From Spirometra erinaceieuropaei (taxonomy: Eukaryota > Platyhelminthes > Cestoda > Diphyllobothriidea > Diphyllobothriidae): a stretch of 64,000 nucleotides of DNA. The DNA lies in NCBI GenBank assembly GCA_902702965.1, contig CACRXP010000543.1, positions 298,651-362,650 on the forward strand, given 5' to 3'. Made by a program: the position numbers and the translations under genes. The notes under the pieces were generated by a model that ran no database searches, was not told the DNA's origin, and saw only the letters and a program-made list of their open reading frames with translations. How positions within the stretch are numbered: the stretch's first letter is position 1; each line of letters opens with the position of its first letter. This document shows positions 47,801 to 60,000 of the stretch, one piece after another.

Positions 47801-48309
47801 TTTCAGTTTGCAACCTACGAACTTAGTCTTGAGTCCTTGACAGTCCAGAGAACAAGACGGTAATTCACGACCTTTTCGGCCAGTATGCTAACAGTTGAGT
47901 AAACAGAATCTTTAGTCGGGGTTTTGCTGTGAGAAAGCAGAAGGCAGAAGAATAGGAGTCCAGGTGAAGAGATAGATATATTCCTACGTCTCTCGGTGTG
48001 GTAGGAGAGAAACTTGGATTTAGCGGTCTGGTTTTGACTGGCAAGCGCCTGATTATACAGGCTCCAAGTAGTTAGGACAAAGTAAAGAGAAATTAAGACG
48101 CGAGGTAGTGTCAAATTGCATGATGTCCTGGTAATGACTTAAAATGTCAGCATAAACTGCTGACAAAAACTCAGTCAGCTTACTTGGATGGCACAAGAAT
48201 GCACTGAATGTCCCTTGACGCATTCGCGTAGGTCAGATTCTGTAATGAAACCATCACCGTCCTTATCGATCTCGTTAAACTGTCTGCGTATGAAATCGCC
48301 TCCGGCCAT
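41616..48309 (-). CDS. Calmodulin-like EF-hand protein, gene 3 (three exons, four intact EF-hands)
   Basis: On the - strand the coding sequence joins 48309-48184, 46680-46586 and 41886-41616 and gives 163 residues. Four EF-hand loops: 15-26 (DKDGDGFITESD), 49-60 (DANGDKKISFTE), 87-98 (DTDRSGKVSLSE) and 123-134 (DENKDGEISEQE). All keep the liganding positions, though loop 2 has Lys at position 6. Donors are GTAAGC and GTAAGT; acceptors end CTTGCAG and TTTTCAG; phases 0 and 2 match genes 1 and 2, as does the 95-base middle exon. After EF-hand 4 comes a short tail with four consecutive Cys (147-150) and a basic end (PKKLR), a possible lipidation or redox site. It is probably a calcium sensor; by loop quality it is the best calcium binder of the cluster. 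The second intron carries the sequencing gap and the first a LINE fragment on the opposite strand. Confidence 0.88.
42408..42440 (+). repeat. (ACG)n(ACA)n microsatellite
   Basis: Seven ACG-type units grading into AACAGCAACAACAA, upstream of dispersed repeat R1 copy 4. Confidence 0.9.
42646..42930 (+). repeat. Dispersed repeat R1, copy 4
   Basis: GAAAGTTCGACCGTC, GAGGTCCACCGTGTGCCCAACAG and GATAGTAGACTTGCGCAGC match the left half of copies 1 and 3. It sits directly before a telomere-like element. Confidence 0.62.
43075..43252 (+). repeat. Telomere-like element of the second type, copy 3
   Basis: Contains CACACAGGCGACG, then TTGTACTTTGGGTGGTTGAG, a very short CCTAA core, and CATCAGATGGGGCTATATAA. 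The core is almost gone, which shows the flanks are the conserved part of the element. Confidence 0.6.
43776..44166 (+). repeat. Left copy of the 390-base duplication flanking the gap
   Basis: Nearly identical (a few per cent differences) to 44850-45241. It ends exactly at the run of N. Confidence 0.9.
44167..44848. other. Assembly gap (682 N)
   Basis: Unknown bases within gene 3 intron 2. No sequence can be annotated here; apparent long ORFs across it are artefacts. Confidence 0.99.
44850..45241 (+). repeat. Right copy of the 390-base duplication flanking the gap
   Basis: Starts at the first base or two after the gap with CTTGCCATATACTA and repeats the left copy in order, then continues into unique sequence. 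Confidence 0.9.
46151..46169 (+). repeat. (TA)n microsatellite
   Basis: Nine or so TA units in gene 3 intron 2. Confidence 0.9.
46507..46522 (+). repeat. (CAG)n microsatellite
   Basis: Five CAG units, just 3' of gene 3 exon 2 on the opposite strand. Confidence 0.85.
46586..46680 (-). CDS. Gene 3 exon 2: EF-hand 2
   Basis: 95 bases, phase 0 to 2, between TAACTTGCAG and GTAAGTG. Same length and phases as exon 2 of genes 1 and 2, which ties the three genes to one ancestor. Confidence 0.88.
46860..47727 (+). mobile_element. CR1-like LINE, 3' fragment in gene 3 intron 1
   Basis: Encodes the RT C-terminal region (KVAKSAMVTLRLIRRAF, YVRPHLEYAIQAWRPW) on the strand opposite to gene 3, with stops after 47237, then a 3' UTR ending TTCCCTTAATAAACTGAAAC. 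Same subfamily as the 5.1- and 9.6-kb copies. Confidence 0.82.
48184..48309 (-). CDS. Gene 3 exon 1: start and EF-hand 1
   Basis: 42 residues beginning MAGGDF, with A at -3 and G at +4 around the ATG. No other in-frame ATG lies between the preceding stop and this one. It ends CAA|GTAAGC in phase 0. Confidence 0.87.
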
Positions 48310-48323
48310 TATTCCGCCTACTT

Positions 48324-48341
48324 CTGGGGACACAGAGAAGA
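48324..48341 (-). promoter_or_regulatory. 3' splice acceptor just before the gene 3 start codon
   Basis: On the - strand a pyrimidine-rich tract ending GTGTCCCCAG lies 14 bases before the ATG. It points to an upstream noncoding exon or spliced-leader addition. The frame stays open through it for about 15 further codons, so a coding upstream exon is not excluded. Confidence 0.45.
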
Positions 48342-51300
48342 AAGGGAATTCAAAGTCTCCTGGGGCCGCTCAAGGTGCAGATATATAGTAGACTTGAAGC
48401 GCTGTCGTTCATACGTAGTTGTTCCGGCATAACGCACTTGACCCGATTTTGCGACCATGCAGTATGGAGTGCAGAATTCCTGTGTGGGTTGATCAGCATG
48501 AATGCACTTAGCACGACGAGCTGGATTCTGATTGTACTCTTAGATGCCACAGGTGGCCGCGGTAGTTGAAAATACAATTCATACTTTTGTCAGTCCGCCC
48601 TTAAAACCTCATTCTCTGGGATAACCTGGTTATGCCGAAAAAGCCGGAAACGCTTATGATTGTGTCTTATATATTTATTTCAGAAACAGTTCTCTAATGA
48701 CAGAACGCAAAGGCTCCAAAAATGAACGCCAGCAGAGGCTACGACGAAATCTGTTGTAAGCTTGTTTATTATGCAGCATATTAAATGGTAATATTCAAAA
48801 AACACAAGAAAATGAATCCGGGCTTCAAAGACTTAAAATAAGTTATATTATTAAGTGGTTTTTCATAATCATAACAGAAGACGAAGCTACAAAACCAGAT
48901 ACCCGGTCGAAAGTAATGAGCGAGTGCATGACCCGACTGGGGTACGACACATCGCTGAACTAATGCTGGTTGTACGGCAGATGGATAAATATTTGCGTCT
49001 CACTGACTGCCTGTTGCAGAATGTGAATAGTACGAGGTTATTTCTCTGAAGCGGATGAGCATCAGCTCAAATAATTTCGGACCGTGCCTGAGAGGGTTTG
49101 TGCCAAGTCCAAGAATGTCCTTTAAGTGCGCAGATCATGTTCTTAAGAAGTCAAATGGTTTTTTCTTATTTTCTTGAATATATCCTAATTAGTCAATTTA
49201 TGTGTTCCATTTTTATAAGAGTGTTGTCGTAATTTGGCTACTGTCTTTTAGTTTTCCAGCATGTATTTTATCGGAGGAATTGGTTTCTTTTGCTTGTCGT
49301 CTCATAGGTTTTTATCTCTGATTTCGAGTTTCATCCCTAAAATGCTCCTCTGCTCATTTGGGCTTTTTTAACCGATTATGTGCTAACATTGTCTTCCTGT
49401 TTTTAACCACCCTTAGAGGTTTTATCTCCATTATAGATAGGCGGTCGTTTAACATTTATTGGTCATTGCACAGAAACGACCGATTTTCGCACAATAACGT
49501 TCTCAAAAACGTCTGTCGTGCCTAACAATGCATATGTGATGCCACAGATTCTCACAACGCAAATGTCCTTTTGAGATACTTTGGTATTGTATATGGGCTT
49601 ACGGGTTTTCGAGAGTTTACTGTTGAGGGCTAAAACAGTCAGTAGTCACTTAAAAAGAACTGCCTGATCCAAATTTGCAGAGGTAAGTAGTTAACCGGGA
49701 ACCTAAATAACGTCATAAATAAAATTAGTAACGCTGTAAGTGAGCGCATACTTACTCAATGTGTGCCTCACTGAGTGCTCATTTGGAGTAATCATTCAGG
49801 TATTTGAACCTACTGAAACGAAATAGCTTCGCGAAGAAAAGGAATATAAGACAGAAACTGTTTCAAGTCTAATAATATACTCTTTAGCTGGTTACACGCG
49901 TACCCAAACCTGCTTCCCGGAATACATATGCAAACAGCACAGAGAGAAGTCAAATCGATGAATCTAAAAGCAGTCCCATAAGTGTCTGCGTATAGGTTAG
50001 TTGCCAGTGCAAGCCGGATGCACATTCACAAAGAGATGAGACTGATCAACAGAGTTGACTTCCCGGAGCACTCCAACGCCCCAGCGTCTGTTGCCATTTC
50101 TTTACTAGCATTTGTCTGATTACTTAACAGCACCACAGGTGGTCGCTCCTCCTTTATGTCCACCAACAGATATCGGGGCTTGCTTGGTCCTGAAAACCAG
50201 GCAGCCTTAATTTCAGGTATCTGAACAGTGAAGTCTGCCCGAAGAACTCACTGATCGTGGGAGCCTAAAAGAGAGTAAATGTTCATGCGATCTATAAGGC
50301 GTTAATTTGTTGAAGAAGGGCTTGAAAAATATGATGGAGACGACAGCCCGAGTCTGTTCAATGCCTAAAAAGTCAGTTCGGGGCATTCAGAGGGTTGTCG
50401 AGATTACGACGAAAGCGATTATCTTGAGTGTTCGGAAGTGAATGCATCTTGGGCGCTTCCTTTGTCCAATTTCTAGCAAGAGAATACAATAGGAACTCTT
50501 AATCCTGATTCACTGATATACGGTCGAGAAGGCAATTCGCGGATCTCTAAATGATAACTGTTAGCGTCTATTCGGGAACTAAGTATATTGGGAATGGATT
50601 TTACTGATTGTCGTTTAGAATCCCATCGGCTACGGTAGAGAGGTCGCATTGCATTTAAGAATCTAGAGATTTGTTTTCTCAAGCAAGCGTCGAATCGAGT
50701 TCGATGCTGCTTTGCTTATACTTATTTCCCCTTGAGTTAGCAAACATATTTCTCTTGGTAGACTAATCTCAATGGTCCGACACAATGGAATTTAAGACGT
50801 GAGATTGCTGCCGCTGTTCTTTAAGTCTGAACTACTAAGTTCTAGTTCGAAAATTCCTAAATAGCAGTTGGGTTGGACGCCTTGTAACCGAGCCCCGGTA
50901 TTTATGATTTGATATACCTAGGCCATTTTATTTCTCGTTTGAGGCGGCAATAATAGTACTATGGAGAAATCGCGATCAGTTTTTTACTGTCTTACTTTGA
51001 AAAAGCCAATTACAAAACATATATTATTATGTCTCCTGTCGAGATCCAAAGATGTAACTCCAGTATTCCGGAGGTACAATGTGATGAGTAGTTTAATTAT
51101 ATACTTATTCCGTGACAAGTTTGTAGACCCTTTTGTGAGAAAACCAAAATCGACTTCTATATAATCAACCGCAAACAAAGTTTCTTGTCATGAAACGTCT
51201 GAAATTCCTTTCCACCTTCACACTGACCTGAACATAGAGCAGGAAATACCGTTTATTAGACTGGCATGTAGCGAGGTTTTAAAATTACGGACGTTGAGAT

Positions 51301-51773
51301 GGTCGTCAAGACGACTTTCAGATTATTATAGAACAGGTATATCGTATGGAGACTAATATGCGAGGCTCGCGTTCTCGTTGCTAAAAGCACGAACATGCAG
51401 TTACCAGAACGGCAGTTGTACTAGTCTGAGCCTCCTAACTTGTACGGGGGCCTTTCTCCAGAGACTGAAACTACAGCGACAGCTGAGCAGTTCTGTAGTC
51501 GGACAGCGTCGGAGGGAAGGTGGAGGGGAAGCGTAAACAGGGAGAGGAAGTTGTGTCCGTGGCTACGCTGGGATCTCTTTAACCCACAATAGCCTTCCGG
51601 TGCGGTGCCTGTGCCTCTACTGTCGAAAACGTTTCTTCATCATCTGGCCGCGTGAGCGTTACCGGTGATCTCAGGCGGGGGCTTATGGAGTTGGTATCAG
51701 AGGCCTTCAGCAGCTCTCACCTTATTTCCGGCAAGGACCATTATATTCGTGGTTTTGAAGTCGAATCTGAGGT
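48342..51773. other. Upstream of gene 3, no gene recognised
   Basis: Mostly AT-rich with short frames. The gene 3 promoter should be here; a TATATA-like run near 48382-48387 is 75 bases before the ATG but is not enough to call. Confidence 0.45.
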
Positions 51774-51802
51774 CCTCCTCCTCCTCCTCCTCCTCCTCCT
51801 CC

Positions 51803-51847
<45 letters not shown>
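51774..51847 (+). repeat. Compound microsatellite (CTC)n(ATC)n
   Basis: About ten CTC/TCC units run directly into about fourteen ATC/TCA units. Confidence 0.95.
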
Positions 51848-51848
<1 letters not shown>

Positions 51849-54800
51849 AATCTTCGGGTTATGGGTAGCAACCTGAGACAACTGGCCGTATCTCTGGACG
51901 GCTCATTTGTATTCTTGTTCTCTGGAGCTGAATTGTCGTGTTTTCTGATCTCTATAGTGACAAGGACAGTCGTGGCATGAGATCTGATAAACTAGAGCCG
52001 ATTGTCCAAATGCGTCCATTCGGTCCTTCATGTCTGTGACTCTGGTACACGTGGCAGCTGCTGAACGATGGACGACACCCACGCCAGCCTCTGAGTCAGA
52101 ACTTCTTGTTGCTTCTGCAACATCCCTTGTATACGATTGAAAGTGTCTCAGTGCCGTTGGCCCTTCCCACTTTGTTCATGTCGGGCATGTGGAAAGGCAG
52201 TTACTGATGAAGTAGGCCGGGTAGCCATTCCTAGATGCCGAGGTCCCTGCAACCGTCCGTCCCCCCCCAGTTCGCTGCAGTGCGCTGTTACCCTCTGGAA
52301 GAGCGTTCTAACACGGCTGTTTGTGCACCATCCGGCGCTTGCAATGATAGTTGGGCATGTAGGTAGTGTTCGTCGCCTTCCAATACGCAACAATGCTAAG
52401 ATCACCACTAGGTTTGCACCTAACGAGAACACCAAGGGCAACTGTCCGGCCTTCTCTTCCTCACCCTGTGAACTGAATGCCAGAGAAAAGGTAGTTAAGT
52501 ACTTCCTGAAAACCAAATGGCCTTCCCCTATCAATTATAACAAACGTTTAGTCTACGTATTGATGCCAAAACGCAAATTCGTGGGGATTAAATACGACCT
52601 TTTCTAGATCTTGTAGAACCATTTTTGGAAATCAGGCTGGAGTCTGGGTGCCCCATAAGCCTTCCTTTGACTCGCCCGTATATTCCGTTGTTGAAAGTGA
52701 GAAAAGTTTGTTGGCGGGATGCAAAGAAGTTCATTCAATTTTTATGAGCCATGCTCTTCGGTTCCTATGCAGTGTCCAAGATCTGTTTCTTTAAGCAGGC
52801 CCCATTTTAATTGCGATAAAAGTGCTGTGTTCGAAGGTAATCAGTATTTTGTAACTGCCCGCACTAAAGTTACGTCCTGCAAAGGGCCAAAAGTCATAGT
52901 ACAGCGACACGGAAAACAATTCTTATCTAGAGGCTACGGAAGGGGTATTCAGCAAACTCGACAGGTGAGCTCGGATGAAGCACTTACGGGAGACGATTAT
53001 TTTGTACAGAACTCCGAGGTGTTGACTCAGACATCAGATCTGGCCGACCTCGCTGGCCTACGTTGCGCCACAAAACAGATGTCTGAGTTCGTGGCTGAGC
53101 TGGCTAATGCGCGACAAGCGGTCTTTATGAGTCTTCGCATTTTCATCGTGCCAAACGACTCCATTTGAGAGCTTGCGGTATCGTTACGCGCATTGCCAAT
53201 TTTGCATGCATGGTCTGGAGCCACTGCCTAAAAACATGTGGGAGGGTGTATGACCTTCTGAACCGCGGGTAGGACAAGTTAACCGCACCCAGCATCGACA
53301 CTCCACGTAAAGGGAGCACGACACCCTCCCTGCTTTGGAGGATCGGCTGGGCACAGGACTCTCCGGCCTTACAACCCTACTCTCGTGAAGGGCTCTTCTC
53401 TCTTTGATATGTTACTTCGCAGTCACATTGCCAGCCTTAGTGTTGTCCATTTATTACCATGCCTGAGCGTTCTGCTACGATGACAGTGGAGGTTAACAGC
53501 CTCCACTGTAGACAAATTCTCGTTTAAATTGCAAAAATGTTGTTGAGATATCGCGGCTCGGAAAATAACTGGTCGAGAGTGTGTCTTGTGACGAAAACTA
53601 CCGCAGTGCTGACGTTAGGAAGACTTGTATCGATAATACTAGCATAGCCGTCATCTGAACAGAGTGAGCCATCGACAGAGCAACTGAGGGTTCCCATAGG
53701 CGCCCTTACGCTTAACCTGGGTGAGGTTGGTTGGAGGCCGGGGATGCTTTTGCATAGTTGTCTAGCTACTTCCTAAAGTTAATTTTTGATTAAAAACCAA
53801 GATGCCTCAGATAACTGTGATCGTTTAGTTGTCACCAATTCTCTAGCACCTGTACATGAAGCCACTTCTGCCCCTTGATTTTTGATTGCGTCGCCCATCC
53901 TCTGGGATAGCCACGTGGAATGAAGTCAATCGACGGCAAGCCAGTTTTCTGAATAGGACAGGACTACCGGTCGATTTAAAAGCCACTACTTGGTTGGTCT
54001 CCATACTGTTTTGATCACTATACCAGTTTTATTAAAACATTTATAACAGGCTTTTCAAGCTCGTTCTGAACTCGCTGGTTCCACGTGATCGAGAGCCTTG
54101 GCGAGACTTGAAGAGATGGCTGTGGATTGATTGTGGAAATTGTGGAATTGTGTGATCCCAGGTACTTTTAATCCTGATCGAGAGGAGTGAGATTCGCTGA
54201 TTTCCCTGGACACAAAGGAGACTGAAGGTCAGCTTCCACTTTACAGGACTAGACATAATGCTCTTGGTGAAGGAGAGGGATTACAAGTGGAAGGAAAGCT
54301 TACAACATACACATTGTCCTTTTTAACATATTTTCTCTGCGCAAAGTAGGAACACGAGAATTGTCAAGCCTTAGAACCATCTTATATTAAAGCATCATTT
54401 TCACTTTTTTGGTATTCAGTAACACACTAAGACTACTTCCTGTTCACCTATATGGCTGTCATCCTTGAACATTTTCTGATTAGAAGCCACCATGATTTTC
54501 CAGCCAAAATAAACAAAATCTCTCGGAGTCACAACTTATGCCGACGCCATCTTAATGGCTTGGAAGCGAGTAGACGAAACAACGATAAAAAACCTATTGA
54601 AAACGTTAAAGAGTACGCTGGTGCAAAATTCCCAGAACATGGGGGGGGGGGCAAGGACGTCTTGACCCTCCGGTGAAGATTAGTCTAGCTCGATTTAGAT
54701 ATGGACTCTAAAAGCATTTAGTTCCAGTTACTGCAATTTTAGTCAGCGAAAAAGCGCCATCTTTACGGATTAAGGCCTTTTTTACCTCATCAAAAAGCAA

Positions 54801-55129
54801 AACAGTTTCCGGTAAGTCTGCATATATGGTATCTGGAGTGTGTGAGGTACACCTTGGAGTCCTGATAGATCATTCTGTGTGGTGGTTGCACCGCTCTGCC
54901 CTTAGCTGATCCCCAGCTCTCGCCGGGAATTCCAGAAAGCCGTTTTCTGCAAAACGGTCACAGCCAGTATCCGCTTGGATCGGCGGTATGGATCAGATGA
55001 GGTGTCCGGTCAAAGTGTGCTTCTCAAAACCCATAATTCCCTATTCCCTGTCTAACTCTTCAAAACACAAAAGTCTGCAGAGTGCGCGACAGCAGTTTCC
55101 TAAGCGACCCAAGATACTTCAGTCGTCTT
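51848..55129. other. No gene recognised; two medium ORFs of unknown nature
   Basis: Frames of 156 codons (52137-52607) and 149 codons (52719-53168) on the + strand have no recognised domain. The region is GC-richer and may be an old transposon. The rest holds nothing I can name. Confidence 0.4.
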
Positions 55130-55800
55130 CCGACTTAACCAAAGTCATAATCCATAGTGGAGCTCGGCAGCCATCAGGGATGGAAACATTATAAGTGGCA
55201 CATCTCCCGTCTCCATTCATGTGCCTCCCCACAGTTAGCCAGTATGAAACTGAGAAGTCCTATGCCCTCTCTAAAACCAGCCTAAACAGCGCGAGGGAAG
55301 ACCTGCACGCCCTCCTAGAGACTGCTGCAGGAGGAAAGGCTGAATTCGATGTCCGAATCGAAGGAGACCACTTTACTCGAGAGGGATTGGTAGTTTTTCA
55401 CTATACCGGCGGCTGCAACAGTAACAACCATCTTATACACGCCTCCAGAGGGTGCAGTCTTCTTTCCAACATATATCTTCGCCAAAGAAACTGCGAGAAG
55501 CCATGCAGACTCACCCTCGTTCGTGTCATCAGAAACTGCTAGACTACGCCTGCATTCGGAGGCGTGATAATTTTGACGTGCTAGTGATTAATAAAGTGTG
55601 TGGTACAGACTGCCAGACGGACCATTGTCTTGTCATCTCAAAGATAAGGCCTTAGCTACAACCACGAAAATGACCACAAGGTGAGGAAATATCGGGCAAG
55701 TTAAATAGCGCACTAATGGATACTACTGAAAAACTACTGGGTCTCAACATTGGCGTGAACCTCACGCCAGAGCAAATGCAAATTCTAGAAGAGAACGCTA
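55130..55800 (+). mobile_element. LINE endonuclease remnant (APE type)
   Basis: Reading across frameshifts, EDLHALLET is followed by RSCHQKLLDYACIRRRDNFD and TDHCLVISKIRP. The last is the conserved (S/T)DH motif region of the APE-like endonuclease of LINEs often mis-annotated in tapeworms as craniofacial development protein 2-like. No reverse transcriptase follows, so it is a truncated, decayed piece. The 5' limit is uncertain. Confidence 0.65.
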
Positions 55801-56843
55801 CTGTCAGGACCCGATGAAGGAAACCAGGGAAAGTCGTCTGTGTTATTGCCCCCGAAGGGCACTGTCGCTCACGCCGAAGGCGAAAAGAATCGTTCAACGA
55901 TAGGGACCAGATCGCGTGTGACACACGCAGACCTACTGTCTGGCTTCGTCTTTCAAAGCGTCATCGCACACATCCAGCCCTCTTGACTTAGTCTTGCCAT
56001 CGCTGCAGGGTGAGTGTTGGAGGAAGTGAGAGAGATGGGGTTCGAGTATATCTCACTGTAACCAGATTGACACGCAGGTCACTACTGCTAACTTTGCGGG
56101 GCACTGGAACTATCCTCTCTGCCACCCAAGGGGTGCTTCGCACAAAGGCCCTTATGAGAATGAGAGGGAATAATCTTTGAACAGGACTACAGCTTCATCC
56201 TCATGAACTACAGCGCGGCCAAGCAAGGAGAAAATCAATGTTTTTTTAGAACAACAAGACCCAAACTTTCAGAGGACTTCTTACTACCAATGTATTATCA
56301 TGGGAGACCGAACATGACCTAGGTGTTACTGTTTGACTGAATTTGTCCCGGTTCACAGTAGCGTACAAAATTAGAGGGTTTCTGTTCAACATCCGTTCCA
56401 CTAGTGAACCTTTACACCTCTTTTCCTCTTTCTTGCATTTCATATCTCCTTTCATAGGCAACTGTTCCATCGAAATAGCTTGTAATTGACATCAGGACCA
56501 TCCTAGACACAGATGATGAGATCAACAAGTACAGTATCGATCAGACGAAAGCTCGTTTTCTGTACTAACTGCTAAGTATTGCGACGGGTTCTGCAAGTGT
56601 CCGGTACACTTATGATGCTGACGTTTCATAGGATTTATTGATCAAATGTTAGTGACGAAGATGAAATTAGCATTTGTTTTCGAGGTTCATATTTACCTAG
56701 CGGAGGGGGGGGGGCGAACATTTGAAAGCGATGACCTCATACGGTCAGCTGGCGCACCACGAGCCAAAATCAAAAAGCCGAAGACTATAAGAACTTCCGT
56801 TCATCAAAGTAGGAAAGCAAAAAGACTGGCATATGCTGTGTTA
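55801..56843. other. Downstream of gene 4, no gene recognised
   Basis: The first part may be LINE sequence following the endonuclease; no reverse transcriptase motif is visible. Confidence 0.4.
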
Positions 56844-57060
56844 TTATTCTCGTCGAATTAAATATTTTACAAGTCCGAAAAACTCTGTGTCATCTAGAGT
56901 GCCGTCGTGATTAACATCCAAATGCTCAAAGATTTTTCTTAACTCTTCATCTTCTGAACTGACGCCCAGCATAGTAAATAGACTTTTTACTTCCGCGATG
57001 TCCAGGTTACCCGAGCCGTCTGTGTCTGCAAGCTTGAATAGATCCTGGAAGTGTGTTGAC
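56844..57060 (-). CDS. Gene 4, last exon: EF-hands 3 and 4 (calmodulin-like)
   Basis: 217 bases after a TCTATCACAG acceptor: one base completing a codon, 71 codons and TAA. The two loops, DTDGSGNLDIAE and DVNHDGTLDDTE, are both canonical and correctly spaced for a paired C-terminal lobe. The phase-2 entry is the same as for exon 3 of genes 1-3, so a phase 0-to-2 exon should precede it. The protein ends KYLIRRE, without the Cys tail of gene 3. It could also be the end of an independent two-EF-hand gene. Confidence 0.8.
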
Positions 57061-60000
57061 CTGTGATAGAACATAAGCTGTTGTCGTCAAACGAAATGCC
57101 AGTGTTAGAACAAAGGAAGTTTTTATACAAGTGTGGCAGTCGATCCATGCATGCTGCCAGTCATGGGACCAAAGGAGACGGGGAGGAGTCGTAAAAGATA
57201 AGGAGGAGGAGGAGCAGATGAATTACAGGAGTAGAAAAAAGAAAGCACGCCACTTTTAAAAGTGATTGGTTAGTGTTAAGCCCAATAGCTTTAGTGCTAA
57301 ACCAAAGCCCCGTAGTTAGCAAAGACGACTGGTATTCCCAACGCTTACACGGCCCTCGGAAGATTCCTAACTACTTTTCCTTCTCTAATTAGGCCAATTT
57401 TTGTGATTTATTGGATGATAGAAAAGTTTTTGAATAAAGCTAGGTCTTCACCGTTCGTTTTTATTCATGCAGGGTGGTTATGCTGGGCAGGCGGGCGTCA
57501 ACTACTCCACGTGATCGAAATATAGTTTACTGCGTGTAATTATATCAGCAAGCTGGCCAGTGTAATGAGTAATTTTCGATTGTTCATCCAGACTGAAATT
57601 CTGTCAGAGTTAAAGGGAATTCAGCTGGTAGTTTCATATTCGAACACTCTTCCTAGCATGATTAAAAGCTGGTACGTATCACCTAGCAAATCTCCCCGAC
57701 AACTTCTAGTGGGTTCGCTGATTCCCATAGCAATAAGCCAGAGTCTTCTTGCCTTAGGATGCCAATGCCTTTTCAAGCTTAATACGCTGAACGAATACGA
57801 CTTTTCTGAGCGAATTCGTCTGAAACTGCAGTATTCTCTGCGTTGTCTTCGACAGCTTCGAATTTCATTCAATAATGAAGAAATCCCGAGGGCCTTAGAT
57901 CGTATACACTTAGACATACTGCTTTAAATCGAAGTCGCTTTTACAAATTATTTTGAATTCAGCCTGTTTTATAGCAGTATTTGCAGAATCTTCAAACAGT
58001 ACTAATCCACTTTGGCGATTTCTGAACTAATTATGCGGTGTTCTCCGCTTGAGATCACATTTGAAGTTTTTTCTGAAACGCTGTGTATTTTAAATAATTT
58101 TAACAGAGACCATTCCAAAGTCGATAATGGGAATTAACGATGACTCTCAGAACCGCTAGGAACAGAACAATCAATGACTACTGAAAACTAACCAATGACT
58201 AATGGTAAAGCTACCTTTGTATGACAATAGGCCACTGAGGGTGTTTCGGCTTATGTGAGTTGGGATCTACAATAGGTATGATATCTCAAGAAATGTTAGC
58301 CAAAGTTCTGAAATATCTTTTTGACTTGAAAAGACTACTTAAGTAGGACTACATTAGTAATCACCATGCAGCATGATTTTAAGATATTTAAGTCGCAACA
58401 GGATGCCGACTTTTAAATGGACGTCTTTTCGGCCGCCTGCAAAATTTACACTCTGTAAAAATGATTACTTGAATAATATGAAATTTCCTTATTGATCTTC
58501 GATGCCGTGACAATTTCAATTATATTTTGTGGAGGGGCGGGGGGGCACAAAATTATCATCTCTTGCACTTATTTGGTAGCAAATTGAGTCTTCTTCAAAT
58601 TTTATATTTAAAGTAAGGACACATTTCGGTCTCTAATAGCTTTTTGAATGCCCGAATAATTTTGTGTCCCATCTGCCGTTACACTTCTATTTAGGGTTTT
58701 CACACTGCATTCTGCACACATTCCGTCAAAGGAATATCACACATTTCTCTACGTTCCTAGGAAGGAGTCATCTAAGATTCATAATATTGTGTAATGGATA
58801 TGGATCAGGTTGCATGCTCTACAAGTTTCATGAATAAACGTGCTGACGAGATACCGTGTGAATGGACATTTCGCAGTTTTGGAAATCCCATAGTTTGGGA
58901 CTTCTTTAAAATCAAAAGACAGTCTCTCTCCAAGCAGGAAACTTGAAGACGTAAGTTGCTACTAAATAAGTACATAAGAGAATATTTTCGTACATGGTTT
59001 CCACAAAATATAGTTAAATTTACCAAGACATCGAAAATCTGTGGGGTCATTTCATACCTCTCAAGTAGTCATTTTTACAAGATGTGGCCTTTGCAGACGG
59101 CCGGAAAGGAACTCATTCAAAGGTCAGCATCCTGGCGTAACTGAAATATCTTAGGAGGACGAGGGCCGTGGGATAGAAAAAGGAGACACGATCGCCGGAA
59201 CAAGAGCCATCATGTCTCTATCTTCGCGACTACTTTCTGGAACCCGTCTCTTCGCTTCCATTAGTAAAGAAGAAATTGTTAACAGGTGGGGATCGATGGC
59301 GGCGACTCGTGTGGACCTGCCAGTGAGGTTGGGTAGGGGGGGGGGCGGACGGGATAGCGAACTCGCCGTGAGGGAATAAATAAGTGAGGGTGAAAGTTGG
59401 CCTGACCAGTTGATCAACGAGTTCCCCGTGATATAGCAGGAGCCAGTACGACAACAGCAAACGAGCACCAGCTCACCAGGTATGCAATACTCCTGTCACT
59501 GTATTAGGAGATTCCATCCAGTTCTGCATATTGTGTATTGATGGACGGTTCAGGTCGTGTCGGCCATATCTGCTGGATATTGCCAACCAATCAGTTGTTT
59601 AGAGTACATTAAAGCTATGCCCTAGGACTTTCCGAGACTGGTGTGAACTAATCACAGTGTAATCAGTCAGAGAAACCCCGGAAATAGGGGAGCCAAGTTC
59701 ATGTGTACTGGTGCACAGCTCACCTGACTTGCTTTGAAACCCACGTTTTAATATGCATAAGCAGGTCCTCAATTGACAACAAGCAGCAATTCCCCTCGGG
59801 CGAGGCTTGATGGCACCATCTGCAAATCTAAATGATGGAGAATAGCGCTGGGTCAGGAGTCTTGCTGGGCACAGGATCGAATGGGTAAATTGCTGCATGG
59901 AAGGTTCATTCACACAGAAGGTCCAGATGGTTTTTTATTACATGTGAACTTTCTGAAAATTGTTTTTATTAGTGCTTTTCCCTTTATCCTATTGAAGACC

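Noticed and set aside
57565..57927. 120-codon + strand ORF inside the gene 4 interval
   Set aside because: No recognised domain, and an overlapping 98-codon antisense frame; not separable from chance.
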